The notes under the pieces were generated by a model that saw nothing but the letters and a program-made list of their open reading frames with translations, did not search any database and was not told the origin of the DNA. A DNA stretch of 64,000 nt from an uncultured Bryobacteraceae bacterium (GTDB lineage: Bacteria > Acidobacteriota > Terriglobia > Bryobacterales > Bryobacteraceae), in the NCBI GenBank assembly GCA_937924525.1, contig CALDSU010000001.1, positions 248,001-312,000 on the forward strand, given 5' to 3'. Positions 44,141 to 54,100 of the stretch are shown here, piece by piece (within the stretch, counting starts at the first letter, position 1; every line of letters starts with the position of its first letter). Position numbers and translations under genes: made by a program.

Positions 44141-44916
44141 GCTAAAACGCGATGGGCGGCGCGGGCCGGCAACCCGCCCCGGCCTTGCGCGCCCCGCAGC
44201 AGTTCCAGCATGCGCTGATGGTGAGTGCCCGTCCAGAAAACGCGTCCGCAGCGGGGGCACGCCCGAAACGCCGCGTATCGTCGCCAGATGCTGGGAGGAA
44301 CCCGGCCCGCCGCGGCGCTGCGGTCCAGCGCGTGCAGTTGCTCGTTGCAGCGCAGACAGCGCGCAAATGGTTTCACTGCGTGGTGCAGGTCGAAGCGCTC
44401 CAGTACTTCCGCCAGTTGCGTGCGGCTGGCATGGGACCGGACCAAGTAGCCGTGCGTGATCACGTTGCGCATCAACAGCCCCTTGTCACGGGTCAGCAAA
44501 ATCCGCCGCTCGTCCTGCGAGATACGGGCCAGTGCGGCGTCGGCGAAGTCCGGCCCGTACACCGTGTCAAAACCGGCCATGCGCAAATAGGCGGCCAGCC
44601 GGCCCAGATGCACATCCAGGACGAAACGCGTGACAGGCAACGGAGCGGGACGCAGGCGCGCCACGGGCGTGAGGTCGATGGCTTCAAACATGGGATAGAC
44701 CGCCACGCGGTCCCCGTCGCGCACCGGGTGGCCGAAGCCCGCGGGGGCGCCGTTGATGAGAATCAGGTCCACCTCGGTATGCGGGATGCCCAGCCCTTCC
44801 ACCAACGCTTTCACCGCCGGACTGACGTCGAAGCGCCAGGCGAACGTCTGGTGGCGGTTTTCCGCCGGCAGGAATTCGTTCAACTCCGCGTAGCAGCGTA
44901 CCCACGCGCAGGCCAC
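44137..44916 (-). CDS. Mut7-C RNase-like protein with ubiquitin-like N-terminus
   Basis: 259 residues from a GTG at 44916 with GGAG six bases upstream, overlapping nothing but closely following the hpt stop. Residues 1–85 form a ThiS/MoaD-like ubiquitin fold (INGAPAGFGHPVRDGDRVAVYP). Residues 95–240 are the Mut7-C domain, a PIN-like fold with acidic residues Asp101, Asp123 and Asp144 and a zinc ribbon (Cys187/190 and Cys220/223). Mut7-C proteins are predicted RNases; bacterial members have no proven role. Third gene of a minus-strand operon with hpt. Confidence 0.85.
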   Translation of the reverse strand: MACAWVRCYAELNEFLPAENRHQTFAWRFDVSPAVKALVEGLGIPHTEVDLILINGAPAGFGHPVRDGDRVAVYPMFEAIDLTPVARLRPAPLPVTRFVLDVHLGRLAAYLRMAGFDTVYGPDFADAALARISQDERRILLTRDKGLLMRNVITHGYLVRSHASRTQLAEVLERFDLHHAVKPFARCLRCNEQLHALDRSAAAGRVPPSIWRRYAAFRACPRCGRVFWTGTHHQRMLELLRGAQGRGGLPARAAHRVLA

Positions 44917-44918
44917 GG

Positions 44919-45476
44919 TCAGCTCCGCTGGGAATCGGGCTTCAGCACGGCGACGTACGGCAGGTTTCGGTACAACTGGTGGTGGTCCAGCCCGTAGCCG
45001 ATGACAAAGCGATCGGGGATCTCGAAGCAGCGGAAGTCGACCGGCGCCTGTACGATCCGTTTCGAGGTGCGGTCGAGGAACGTGCACACGGCCAGCGAGT
45101 TCGGGCCGCGTCCGGCGAGCGTGCGCAGCAGGTAGCGCAGCGTGAAGCCGGTGTCGACGATGTCTTCCACCAGCAGGACGTCTTCGTCGTGGATCGGATC
45201 GTCCAGGTCCTTGGCGATGCGCACCAGGCCGGGCGCTCCAGGTTTGGAGGAGAAACTGGAGATGGCGAGGAAATCGATTTTCACCGGGATCCGGATCTGG
45301 CGGGACAACTCCGTCAGGAAGAACACCGACCCTTTCAACACGCCAATCAGCTTCAGGCAGGGCCGCCCGGCGAAGCGTTCGCTGATCTCCCCGCCCACCT
45401 CGCGGATGCGGGCGGCGATCTGCTCTTCGGTGAACAGCACGCGTTCGATGCCCGGCGGCAGTTCTCCGTGCGGCAT
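44919..45476 (-). CDS. hpt: Hypoxanthine phosphoribosyltransferase
   Basis: 185 residues. PRPP-binding motif LLVEDIVDTGFTL (102–114), pyrophosphate loop KLIGVLKGS and the C-terminal FVIGYGLDHHQLYRNLPYV are those of bacterial HPRT, which salvages hypoxanthine and guanine. All catalytic residues are present. It sits between the cytidylate-kinase-like fusion gene (2-bp gap) and the Mut7-C gene (2-bp gap), so the three are one transcript. In many bacteria hpt instead neighbours tilS/ftsH, which are 10 kb away here. Confidence 0.95.
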   Translation of the reverse strand: MPHGELPPGIERVLFTEEQIAARIREVGGEISERFAGRPCLKLIGVLKGSVFFLTELSRQIRIPVKIDFLAISSFSSKPGAPGLVRIAKDLDDPIHDEDVLLVEDIVDTGFTLRYLLRTLAGRGPNSLAVCTFLDRTSKRIVQAPVDFRCFEIPDRFVIGYGLDHHQLYRNLPYVAVLKPDSQRS

Positions 45477-45478
45477 GT

Positions 45479-46420
45479 TCAGGCGGGCGTCAGGCGCTCG
45501 GCGAGACCGTACTTGAACACCAGATTCTCAAAATCTTTCTGATAAAAGACCTGAATCTGGATGCCGGGGTACAGTTCGCGAAGACGCTTTACTTTGCGGT
45601 TCTTTTTGGTCACCAGCGACTGCTTCATCGTCGTCAGCTCGACGTACAGGTCCACCTCCGGCAGATAGAAATCCGGGGTGAACGCGAGGGTGACGCGGCC
45701 CTGGGAGTCCCACTCGATGGGAAAACTGCGCGGCTCGTATTCCCAGGGGATGCGGTAGTAGTCGAGCAAGTTCGCAAAAATCTCCTCGCTGGGATGGGCG
45801 AACATTTTCTGGCGGAGCGAGGGCGCGCCGGTGGGCGTGATCCCGTGGCGGGCCAGGCGCAAGCGCAGTTGGAACTGCAATTGCGCCTCCGCTTCCGCGG
45901 ACAACAAGGCGGGTTCGTGAAAACCGCGGAGCGCCACGGCGCGTTCGATCAGGGCCGCCATCTGTTCGGCGTCCAGCGATTCGGCGTTCAGCACCAGGTC
46001 GAAGGTTTCGAGGGGCGCCGCGCTGCGGCCGAAGCGTCGGCGGCGGAGTTGCTGGCGGCGGGTCTCCCGTTCTTTCAGTTGCCTGGCCGCATCGGCGCGC
46101 TCGCACCGCTGCTCCAGCAGGATCTGCCCCACGCGCACCCGCTCGGGGGCCACAATCAGGACGCGCAGGGCCCCGGGGAAGTGTGAGGTCAACAATTCGA
46201 CGCCGTCCGCGCTCACGACGATGTGCTGCTCTGCCGCCAGGCGCGCCAGAATGGAAGTGAGCACGTCGCGATAGGCCTTGTCGGGAATGGCGGGCGCAAA
46301 CTCTTCCGCGATCGCCGCTTCCAACCGCGATTCGGTGACGAGGGGGAAACCCAGCCGCGCGGCCGCAATGCGCGCCACCTCTTCCGCCCGGCAACCCACC
46401 TGACCCGTGACCGTGAGCAC
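45479..46420 (-). CDS. Cytidylate-kinase-like domain fused to a PD-(D/E)xK-like nuclease domain
   Basis: 313 residues from a GTG at 46420 (AAGGGA eight bases upstream). Residues 1–165 follow the cytidylate-kinase-like family (ARLGFPLVTESRLEAAI, later a charged RQLKERETRRQQLRRRRF lid and YDLVLN-like FDLVLN strand), but the P-loop reads TGQVGCRAEE with no Lys, so ATP binding is doubtful. Residues 205–300 look like a restriction-endonuclease fold: SEEIFANLLDYY, IPWEYEPRSF, FTPDFYLPEVDLYVELTTMK (Asp250, Glu261; the usual ExK is ExT) and a helix rich in Lys. First gene of the operon with hpt and Mut7-C. Function unknown. Confidence 0.65.
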   Translation of the reverse strand: MLTVTGQVGCRAEEVARIAAARLGFPLVTESRLEAAIAEEFAPAIPDKAYRDVLTSILARLAAEQHIVVSADGVELLTSHFPGALRVLIVAPERVRVGQILLEQRCERADAARQLKERETRRQQLRRRRFGRSAAPLETFDLVLNAESLDAEQMAALIERAVALRGFHEPALLSAEAEAQLQFQLRLRLARHGITPTGAPSLRQKMFAHPSEEIFANLLDYYRIPWEYEPRSFPIEWDSQGRVTLAFTPDFYLPEVDLYVELTTMKQSLVTKKNRKVKRLRELYPGIQIQVFYQKDFENLVFKYGLAERLTPA

Positions 46421-46514
46421 GCCTGTCCCTTGACGAGTAGCATAACAGGAAAGGCGGTTTTTGTTTCGTGAAAAATCCGTGAGAGCCGGTCCCGGTTTAC
46501 TCTGAGGAGAAGGC

Positions 46515-47426
46515 ATGCCGGTTCTGGGAATTGACATTGGCGGCACCAAGATCGCCGCGGGCCGGGTGGGGGAGCGCGCCGAGGTGCTGGAGACGGTCAC
46601 CGTGCCGACGCTGGCCGGGGCGGGGCTGGCGGTCTCCTTCGCGCAGGTGCGGGCGGCTATTCGCGCCGTCTGGCGCGCCGACGTCCGCGCGATTGGCATT
46701 TGCGCGCCCGGCCCGCTCAACCCGCGCACGGGCGTGGTGCTGAATCCGCCCAACCTGCCGGGATGGCGCGACATTCCCCTGGCCGCGGACATCGCGCGCG
46801 AGTTTGGCGTACCGTGCCGCCTGGAGAACGACGCCAACGCCGCGGGTCTGGCGGAAGCGTTATTCGGCGCGGCGCGCGGCTACGAGAATGTGTTCTACGT
46901 CACGCTCTCGACCGGGATCGGGACCGGCATCCTGGTGGGGGGACGCATCTATCACGGCAAGAACGGGGCGGCGGGCGAAGGGGGCCACGTCGTTGTCGAC
47001 CCCCGCGCGGAGGAGATCTGCGGCTGCGGCTTGCGAGGCTGCATCGAAGCGCTGGCGTCCGGGCCGGCGCTCGAACGCCGCGCCGCCCGGCTGTTGCCGG
47101 ATTATCCGGACTCGGCGCTGCGCGCGCCGGTGACGGCGGTGCAGATCGCGGCCGGCGTCGCCGCCGGCGACCCGCTCGCCGTGCGGGTGCTGGACGAAAC
47201 CGCCGGCCTGCTGAGTTTATGGCTGGGCAACATGATCACCCTGCTCGACCCGGACATCATCGTCATCGGCGGCGGCGTCAGCCAGCTGGGCGAGCCGCTG
47301 TTTTCCCGGCTGCGGGAGCAGACGCCGCGCCATTCGATCAACCAGTTCGCCGCCGCCACGCCGATCGTGCCCGCGGCGCTGGCCGGGCAGGTGGGAATCG
47401 TCGGCGCCGCGGCGGTGGTGTTATAA
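46515..47426 (+). CDS. ROK-family sugar kinase (glucokinase-like)
   Basis: 303 residues. ATP-binding GIDIGGTKIAAG at the N-terminus, the sugar-binding ENDANAAGLAEALFG with catalytic Asp (about residue 103), EGGHVVVDP, and the ROK zinc motif CGCGLRGCIEALASG. No N-terminal helix-turn-helix, so a kinase and not a ROK repressor. Glucose, N-acetylmannosamine or a related sugar are possible. GAGGAGAAGG precedes the ATG. It is 130 bp upstream of a DapA-family aldolase, a pairing that suits amino-sugar or sialic-acid use. Confidence 0.9.
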   Translation: MPVLGIDIGGTKIAAGRVGERAEVLETVTVPTLAGAGLAVSFAQVRAAIRAVWRADVRAIGICAPGPLNPRTGVVLNPPNLPGWRDIPLAADIAREFGVPCRLENDANAAGLAEALFGAARGYENVFYVTLSTGIGTGILVGGRIYHGKNGAAGEGGHVVVDPRAEEICGCGLRGCIEALASGPALERRAARLLPDYPDSALRAPVTAVQIAAGVAAGDPLAVRVLDETAGLLSLWLGNMITLLDPDIIVIGGGVSQLGEPLFSRLREQTPRHSINQFAAATPIVPAALAGQVGIVGAAAVVL

Positions 47427-47556
47427 CCTGCCCGGCGCGGGCGGTCGCTCCCGCGGAGCGCGTGTGGTATCGTCGAAGCGGGGTTTTCCCGGAACGCCGC
47501 CGGGTCCCGGGGCAGTCTCACGACGAAGCTTGCCCGGAAGACGGCGGAACAATCTC

Positions 47557-48471
47557 ATGGACGCCCTCTTTTACGGAGTCAATGTCGCGGCGATCACGCC
47601 GCAACGCCCGGACAGCGCCGAAGTGGACCTGGCCGCGGCGCTGGATCTGCTCGATTACCTGGAGAAGGCCGGCGTGGGCGGCATTGCCCTGGCCGGCACC
47701 ACCGGCGAATTTCTGCACTACTCGATCGAAGAGCGCACGCGCCTGTTGAGTTTTGCGGTCAAACGCGTACGGATTCCGATTCTGGCGGGCGTGACCCATT
47801 CCTCGCTGGCCGGGACGCTTGCCCTGGCCCATCAGGCCATCGAAGCCGGCGCGGCCGGCCTGTTGTGCATGCCTCCCTATTTCTTCCGCTACGGGCCGGC
47901 CGACCTGCTCGAGTTCTTCCGGCAAGTGGCCGAGCGGCTGGACTCTGCGACGCCGCGTTTCCTGTACAACATCCCCTTCTTCACCTCCCCGATTCCGGTG
48001 GACGTTTCCCTCACCCTGCTGAGCGAGGGACTCTACGCCGGCATCAAGGATTCCAGCGGCGACCTGGCCCAGTTCGAGCAGTTGCGGGAACTGCGGGAGC
48101 GCAAGCCGTTCACGCTGCTGGTGGGCAACGACGTGATTTACACCAAGGCGCGGCAGCGCGGCGCGCACGGCGTCGTCTCGGGCGTCGCCTGCGCCGTTCC
48201 GGAACTGATGCTGGGCCTGAACCGCGCCATCGATCAGGGCCAGGCCGCCAAGACCGAACGGTTGGAAGCGAGGCTGCAGGAATTCATCGTGTGGCTGCAC
48301 GAGTTCCCCGTCCCGGTCGGCGTGAAAGAGGCGGTCGCGGCCCGGGGCCTGACCGTGGGGCCGCACGCCATCCCGCTACCTCCGGCCACCGAAGCCAAGC
48401 GGCGGGAGTTTCGCGCCTGGCTGGAGGATTGGATCCCCACCGTGCTGGCGGAAGCCGTGGCCGCGGAGTGA
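47557..48471 (+). CDS. DapA/NanA-family (DHDPS-like) lyase
   Basis: 304 residues from the ATG at 47557. TIM-barrel class I aldolase with Schiff-base Lys164 (AGIKDSSGD) and Tyr137 (LYNIP), and GTTGEF, the pyruvate-binding loop. Residues that select aspartate semialdehyde in true DapA are not obvious, so it may be an N-acetylneuraminate lyase, KDG aldolase or similar. Neighbouring ROK kinase favours a sugar-acid substrate. Confidence 0.85.
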   Translation: MDALFYGVNVAAITPQRPDSAEVDLAAALDLLDYLEKAGVGGIALAGTTGEFLHYSIEERTRLLSFAVKRVRIPILAGVTHSSLAGTLALAHQAIEAGAAGLLCMPPYFFRYGPADLLEFFRQVAERLDSATPRFLYNIPFFTSPIPVDVSLTLLSEGLYAGIKDSSGDLAQFEQLRELRERKPFTLLVGNDVIYTKARQRGAHGVVSGVACAVPELMLGLNRAIDQGQAAKTERLEARLQEFIVWLHEFPVPVGVKEAVAARGLTVGPHAIPLPPATEAKRREFRAWLEDWIPTVLAEAVAAE

Positions 48472-48612
48472 CCTGATCCAGTTGCGACTCTCGTCTCTCA
48501 GGTTTTCCCCTTAGCGATACGCTTTCCGAGAACGCTGATAGACTGGCCTGAGGAGCTGGTGAACACGGTCGCCGCCGCTTTTTTTCGCGCGGCTGTCGCC
48601 GAGAGGCAGACC

Positions 48613-51069
48613 ATGAAACGACTGGGACGCGTGGCATGCTTGGTCTTTTGCGTCGGCGGCGCCCTGCTGGCGCAGAGCTTTTCCGTTACTCCCACTTCCG
48701 CCGAATGGCGGGTGGTGCAGGGTTGGGCGATTGCCCCGCCCTTGTCGTTTTCCGTCCAGGCTCCTGCGGGGTGGACCGCCAGCGTGCAGGGCGCCGACTG
48801 GGTGTCCCTGTCGGCCGCCTCGGGCACGGGACCGGCCACCGTCCGCGCCTCGCTGGTGGGCTGGGCGACCCTCCGGCTGGCGCCGGGCGCCTTCACCGCA
48901 CGCCTGGTTTTCACTCCCGCCGCAGGCCAGCCCGTGACCGTCACGGTCACCTGCACGGTGGTCCCGTCCCTGCCTCGGCCGCGCTTCACCTACCTGAACG
49001 GCCCGCATCACTGTGTGCAGACCGCGGGCTATGAAGACGCGGCGAACTGTACCGTTCCTGACGAGCGGCCGCCCGGCAACTTCAAACCTCCCAGGCTGGG
49101 TGGGTCCTACTTCGACCCGAACTTCGGCGCGTTGCTGCGCATTGTCACCGAGCCGGCGTGGAATCACTCCTACGCCTCGCCGAGCGCCTTGAGCGCGGAG
49201 AACAGGTACCTGCTGGTGACGCGGGCCGGGAGTTGGAACGTCGTTGAGGCTTTGACCGGGAAGGTGGTTCGCGAGCGGGCGCCGGCGCTGGAAGGCTCGA
49301 TGTGGGACGCCGTCAACCCCGCGGTGTTTTACACCGTCCGGGGCACGCGGATCGAAAGCTATGATGTGGCGGCGGGGACTTCGCGGGTGGTGGTCGACTA
49401 CGCCTCAGGTACGCCCGCGCTCTCCCGGATTCTCACCGGGGCCTCCAGCGACACCTCCAAGGATAATTGGATTTCTTTTTACGCGCCGACCGAAAAGCAG
49501 GTGTGCGTCGTGAACTTGGCGGAAGTCAGGACGTACTGCGCCAGCTACGACAATGTCGGCGGGCTGACGCTCAACCCGGCGAACCGCGGCACGTTCGTCG
49601 CCAAAGGAATCGATCGCACTACGCGGAAACGATACGTTCTGCTGAGCGCGTCGCCTACGATGGCGGTGTTCTCGGTAAACCTGGAGGCGGGCAAGCTGGA
49701 TTTTGAATATTTGGCGCCCGAGCGCCTCGACGGGAACGGCAACAAAAACGGCGTCTGCGAGCCCGGCGAGTCCTGCTTTACCGGCGATCATGGCGACACG
49801 CTGGAGGACTCGGAGGGCAATCAGTACATGGTGGGCTCGCTCGAAACGGCCGCGCCGTGCTCGAACGGCATCTACACCTTGCGCCTGAACGCGGGGGAAA
49901 AGCTGTTGTTGCCGGTCGAGGTGGGAGGCGGCGCGCGCAAGCAGACCATTCTGCAAAATTGCGGAGGCGTGGACACCTGGACCGACTGGCACTTGAGCTG
50001 CGCCAAGCACGCCCCGTATTGCGCCGTGTCCACCACTTACGGGGGCTTCGGCGCGGTGCGCGACCCCGCCGACCGGACGCCGATCCGGCGCACGGCCCAT
50101 CTGTCTGAGGTGATGGTGATCAAAGACAACGCCACCGAGGTCCGACGGCTCGCCCAGCATCGCAGCGTGCAGTTCTCGACCGAGGAAGCCCGGGGATACT
50201 GGTCCACGCCCCGGGCGTCGATCTCGTTCGACGGGGCGTATGTGGTTTTCGATTCGAACTTCGGCGAACCGAACCAGCAGCGCGTGGTGGTGGCCGAGAC
50301 GGGTTACGGGAAGACCAAGATCGGCGAGTTGCGGGATGCGGCCGCGTTCGGCGCGCGGCTGGCGCCCGGCGGGATAGCGTCGATCTTTGGCGTCAACCTC
50401 GCTCACTGCAACCAGGCGGCCGGCAGCTTTCCCCTGCCCACCACCCTGTGCGGGACCTCGGTGACGTTTGGCGAGACGAAAGCTCCGTTGATGTTCGCCA
50501 GCACGTCGCAGGTGAACGTGCAGGTGCCGGCTTCGCTCTCCCCGCTGACGGAGTATCCGGTGACGGTGGTCCGCGGCGAGTCCGCCGCGGACGCCGACCG
50601 GACGACGCTGGCGGCGTCCGCGCTGGCGCCCTACGCTCCCGCGATCTTTGCCTACGCGCTGGAAGACGGAATCAGGCGGGCGGTGTTGCAGAACCTGGAC
50701 ATCGCCAGCGGGCGGCTGAGCCTGAATGGTCCGGACCCCGCGCTAGGCCTGGAGCCGCAAAGGCCGGGCATGGCGGGAGTGATTTACGCGAACAATCTGG
50801 GAGCGGTGCGTCCGGCCGTCGCGGACGGCACGCCCGCCCCCGCCACGCCGCTGGCGTATACGGTGGATCCGGTGGAAGTGTACATCAACGGGACGCGGCA
50901 GAACGTGCTGTTCGCGGGCTTGACGCCCGGGTTTTCCGGGCTGTACCAGGTGAACTATACGTTGTCGGAAACGACGCCGGTGTTGCCTGCGGAGCAAAAC
51001 CGCCTCTGGCTTAAGATCCGCGAAGCGGAGAGCGACCCGCTCGCCGTGAGTTTGGCCTCGCGCCAGTGA
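48613..51069 (+). CDS. Secreted protein with N-terminal BACON-like and C-terminal Solibacter-type (TIGR03437) domain
   Basis: 818 residues from the ATG at 48613, chosen for its signal peptide (GRVACLVFCVGGALLA, cleavage near 20). Residues 22–115 look like a BACON/viral-A-type Ig domain (WTASVQGADWVSLSAASGTG). The middle (130–560) is a WD40-like propeller with paired cysteines. The last 230 residues read LAPGGIASIFGVNLA, FPLPTTLCGTSVTFG, TSQVNVQVPASL and FSGLYQVNYTL, the signature of the TIGR03437 domain, known almost only from Solibacter and relatives and of unknown role. Probably displayed outside the cell. Convergent with dnaE2. Confidence 0.85.
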   Translation: MKRLGRVACLVFCVGGALLAQSFSVTPTSAEWRVVQGWAIAPPLSFSVQAPAGWTASVQGADWVSLSAASGTGPATVRASLVGWATLRLAPGAFTARLVFTPAAGQPVTVTVTCTVVPSLPRPRFTYLNGPHHCVQTAGYEDAANCTVPDERPPGNFKPPRLGGSYFDPNFGALLRIVTEPAWNHSYASPSALSAENRYLLVTRAGSWNVVEALTGKVVRERAPALEGSMWDAVNPAVFYTVRGTRIESYDVAAGTSRVVVDYASGTPALSRILTGASSDTSKDNWISFYAPTEKQVCVVNLAEVRTYCASYDNVGGLTLNPANRGTFVAKGIDRTTRKRYVLLSASPTMAVFSVNLEAGKLDFEYLAPERLDGNGNKNGVCEPGESCFTGDHGDTLEDSEGNQYMVGSLETAAPCSNGIYTLRLNAGEKLLLPVEVGGGARKQTILQNCGGVDTWTDWHLSCAKHAPYCAVSTTYGGFGAVRDPADRTPIRRTAHLSEVMVIKDNATEVRRLAQHRSVQFSTEEARGYWSTPRASISFDGAYVVFDSNFGEPNQQRVVVAETGYGKTKIGELRDAAAFGARLAPGGIASIFGVNLAHCNQAAGSFPLPTTLCGTSVTFGETKAPLMFASTSQVNVQVPASLSPLTEYPVTVVRGESAADADRTTLAASALAPYAPAIFAYALEDGIRRAVLQNLDIASGRLSLNGPDPALGLEPQRPGMAGVIYANNLGAVRPAVADGTPAPATPLAYTVDPVEVYINGTRQNVLFAGLTPGFSGLYQVNYTLSETTPVLPAEQNRLWLKIREAESDPLAVSLASRQ

Positions 51070-51120
51070 GGCGGGGGCCTGCGGCCCGTCGTAGAGGCTC
51101 GGTCCCCGCCCGGGCGGAGC

Positions 51121-54100
51121 CTAATGAAAATCGTGCGAGGCCACCATGGCCGCCGCGGGCAGCGGGGCAACCTTGCGCGCCTTGACCGAGATCACCCCGT
51201 CCTGGCGCTGAAGCATACCCTCCACCGCCACAAACGGCGCGCGGGTCCATTCCTCGCGGCTTTGCTCGAAGATGCGGGGTTCCACAATCACGTTGGCGAT
51301 GCCGGTTTCGTCTTCCAGGCTAAGAAACACAAAGCCCTTGGCCGTGCCGGGACGCTGCCGGACGATGACGCAGCCGGCAACCTTCACCCGGCGCCCGTGG
51401 GGCAGCCGCGCCAGTTCCGCCGCCGTGCGCAGGCTTGGGTCGGCGAGTTGCGCGCGCAGGTAATGCAGCGGGTGGCGGCCGATGGTCAGGCCGGTTTCGC
51501 GGAAATCGCTCGCCAGCCGCTCGGCATCGGTCATCGGACGGAGCGGCGTTTCCCGCGCGGACGCCGCTTCGAGCGCGGGTTGATCGAGCAGCGGCCCGGC
51601 GCGGCGCGCGGCGCGCTCCACCTGCCACAACGCCCCGCGGCGGTGCGTCGCCTCCAGCGTGTTCAGCGCGCCCGCGGCAGCCAGTTTCCGCAGTTCATCC
51701 CGGTGCAACTCGGGCACGCGCCGGACCAGGTCGTCCACGCTCACGAACGGGCGCTGCACGCGCTGGCGGACGATCGCCTCCGCCACGGCCGCCCGCAGCC
51801 CGCGCAGGTAATTCAGGCCCAGCCGCATCGTGCCCTGGTCGAGCACCGTGCAGCGCACGTCGGAATACGCCACGTCCACCGGCAGCACCCGCAATCCGTG
51901 CCGCTGCGCGTCCTTGACCAGCGTGGCCGGATGGTAAAACCCCATCGGCTGGTTGTTCAGCAGCGAGGCGGTGAACGCCGCCGGGTAATACGTTTTCAAG
52001 TACGCCGACGCATACGCCAGCAGGGCGAAACTGGCCGCGTGCGACTCGGGAAATCCGTACCGCGCGAACGAACTGATGGACTGCACGATGCGGTCCTGCA
52101 CCTCGCCGGTGATGCCGTTGCGCGCCATCCCCTCGCGGAGCTTGCGCTCGATTTCCCGCATGCGCTTCTCGGACCGCTTGAAACCCATCGCGCGCCGCAA
52201 TTCCTCCGCCTCGCCGCCGGTGAAATTCGCCACGATCATGGCCATGCGCAGCAACTGCTCCTGGAACAGGGGCACGCCGAGGGTGCGGCGCAGCACCGGC
52301 TCCAGCGAAGGGTGCGGGTAGTCGACCGGTTCCTTGCCCTGCCGCCGGTTGAGATACGGGTGCACCATTTTGCCGACGATGGGGCCGGGCCGGATGATCG
52401 CCACCTGCACGACGATGTCGTAGAAAGTCCGCGGCCGCAGGCGCGGCAGGCAGGACATTTGCGCGCGGCTCTCCACCTGAAACATCCCGATGGTGTCGGC
52501 GGCCTGGAGCGCCGCGTAGACCTGGGGATCGTCCGGCGGCAGACGCGCCAGATCAACCTCCTCGTGGTGCACGTCGCGAATCACGTGGATGGTGTCCTCC
52601 AGCACCGCCATCATGCCCAGTCCCAGCAGGTCGACTTTGATGATGCCGAGGTCGGCGCAGTCTTCCTTGTCCCACTGCACCACCACGCGGCCGGGCATGG
52701 CGGCCGGCTCGAGCGGCACCACCGAGTCCAGTTGCCCCTGGCAGATCACCATGCCGCCCGAATGCTGCCCCAGGTGGCGCGGCAGGTCCTGCACGCCCAG
52801 GTAGAGTTCGAGAAACTTGCCGATGAGCGGCTCGCGCAGATCGAGTCCGGCGACGGCGAAACGCTTCTCCGGCGTGTCGCGCGGGTCTTTCCACTCCCAG
52901 CGATGCGCCAGGTGGGAGAGACGCGCCGTCGTTTCCTCGTCAAAACCAAGTACTTTGCCCATTTCGCGGGCGGCGGAGCGGCCCCGGTAAGTGATGACGT
53001 TGGCGGTCATGGCCGCGCCCAGGCGTCCGTAGCGCTGATAAACGTATTGAATGACGCGCTCGCGCTGCTCGCCGCTGGGCAGGTCCAGATCGATGTCCGG
53101 CCATTCGCCGCGCTCTTCCGACAGGAACCGCTCGAACAACAGTTCCATGCCCACCGGGTCCACCGCCGTGATGCCCAGCGAGTAGCACACCGCGCTGTTG
53201 GCGGCCGAGCCGCGCCCCTGCGCCAGAATGTTCTCCCGGCGGCAAAACTGCACCAGGTCCCAGACGATGAGAAAGTAGCCCGCCAGCCCCAGCTTTTCGA
53301 TCAGTTTCAGCTCGCGCTCGATCTGCCGGCGCGCGCGTTCGTGAAGCGGCCGGTAGCGCTGCCGCGCGCCCTCCCAGGTGCGCTCGCGCAGGAACGAATC
53401 CATCGTCTCGCCGGCGCCCACCGGATAGCGGGGGAACGCGTAACCCAGATCCTCCAGCGTGAACTCCAGCCGCTCGGAGATCTCCCGCGTATTCCGGACC
53501 GCCTGCGGATAATCGGCGAACAGGCGCGCCATCGCCGCGGGCGACTTGACGTAGCGCTCGGCGTTGCGGTCCAGCAGGCGTCCGGCTTCCGCCAGTTTGA
53601 CCTTGTGGCGGATGCAGGTGAGCGCGTCGCAGACCTCGCGGCGCGCCGGCGTCGCGTAGCTTACGCCGTTGGTGGCCGCCAGCGGCACACCCTCGGTCTC
53701 GGCGCGCGCCGCCATCCGCTGGTTCCGCGCCTCCTGCTCGCGGGAATAATGGCGCTGGAGTTCCGCGTACACGTTGCCCGGGCCAAACGCCTGCTTCAGG
53801 CGGGAAAAATCCACGTCCGGATGCGGCGCCAGGCAAATCAGACCTTCGGCGAACTCGGCCAGTTCCCCGGGTCGCACGGCGCCTTCGCCCTTGCGGGCGC
53901 GCAGTTTCATGCGCGTGATCAGGCGGCACAAATTCTGGTAACCGGTGCGCGTGGCGGCCAGCAGCGGGTAGCGGAACCCGTCCGTGCAGGTGAGTTCCGC
54001 GCCGATGTGGGCGCGCAGGCCCGCCTTGCGCGCCGCCTGATGAAATCGCGGCGCGCCGTAGACGCCGTCGCGGTCCACCAGCGCCATCGCTTCCAGTCCT

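Noticed and set aside
51070-51120. Terminator between the TIGR03437 gene and dnaE2
   Set aside because: GGCGGGG (51070) and CCCCGCC (51114) can pair, but the loop is long and no T-run follows, so it is not called.
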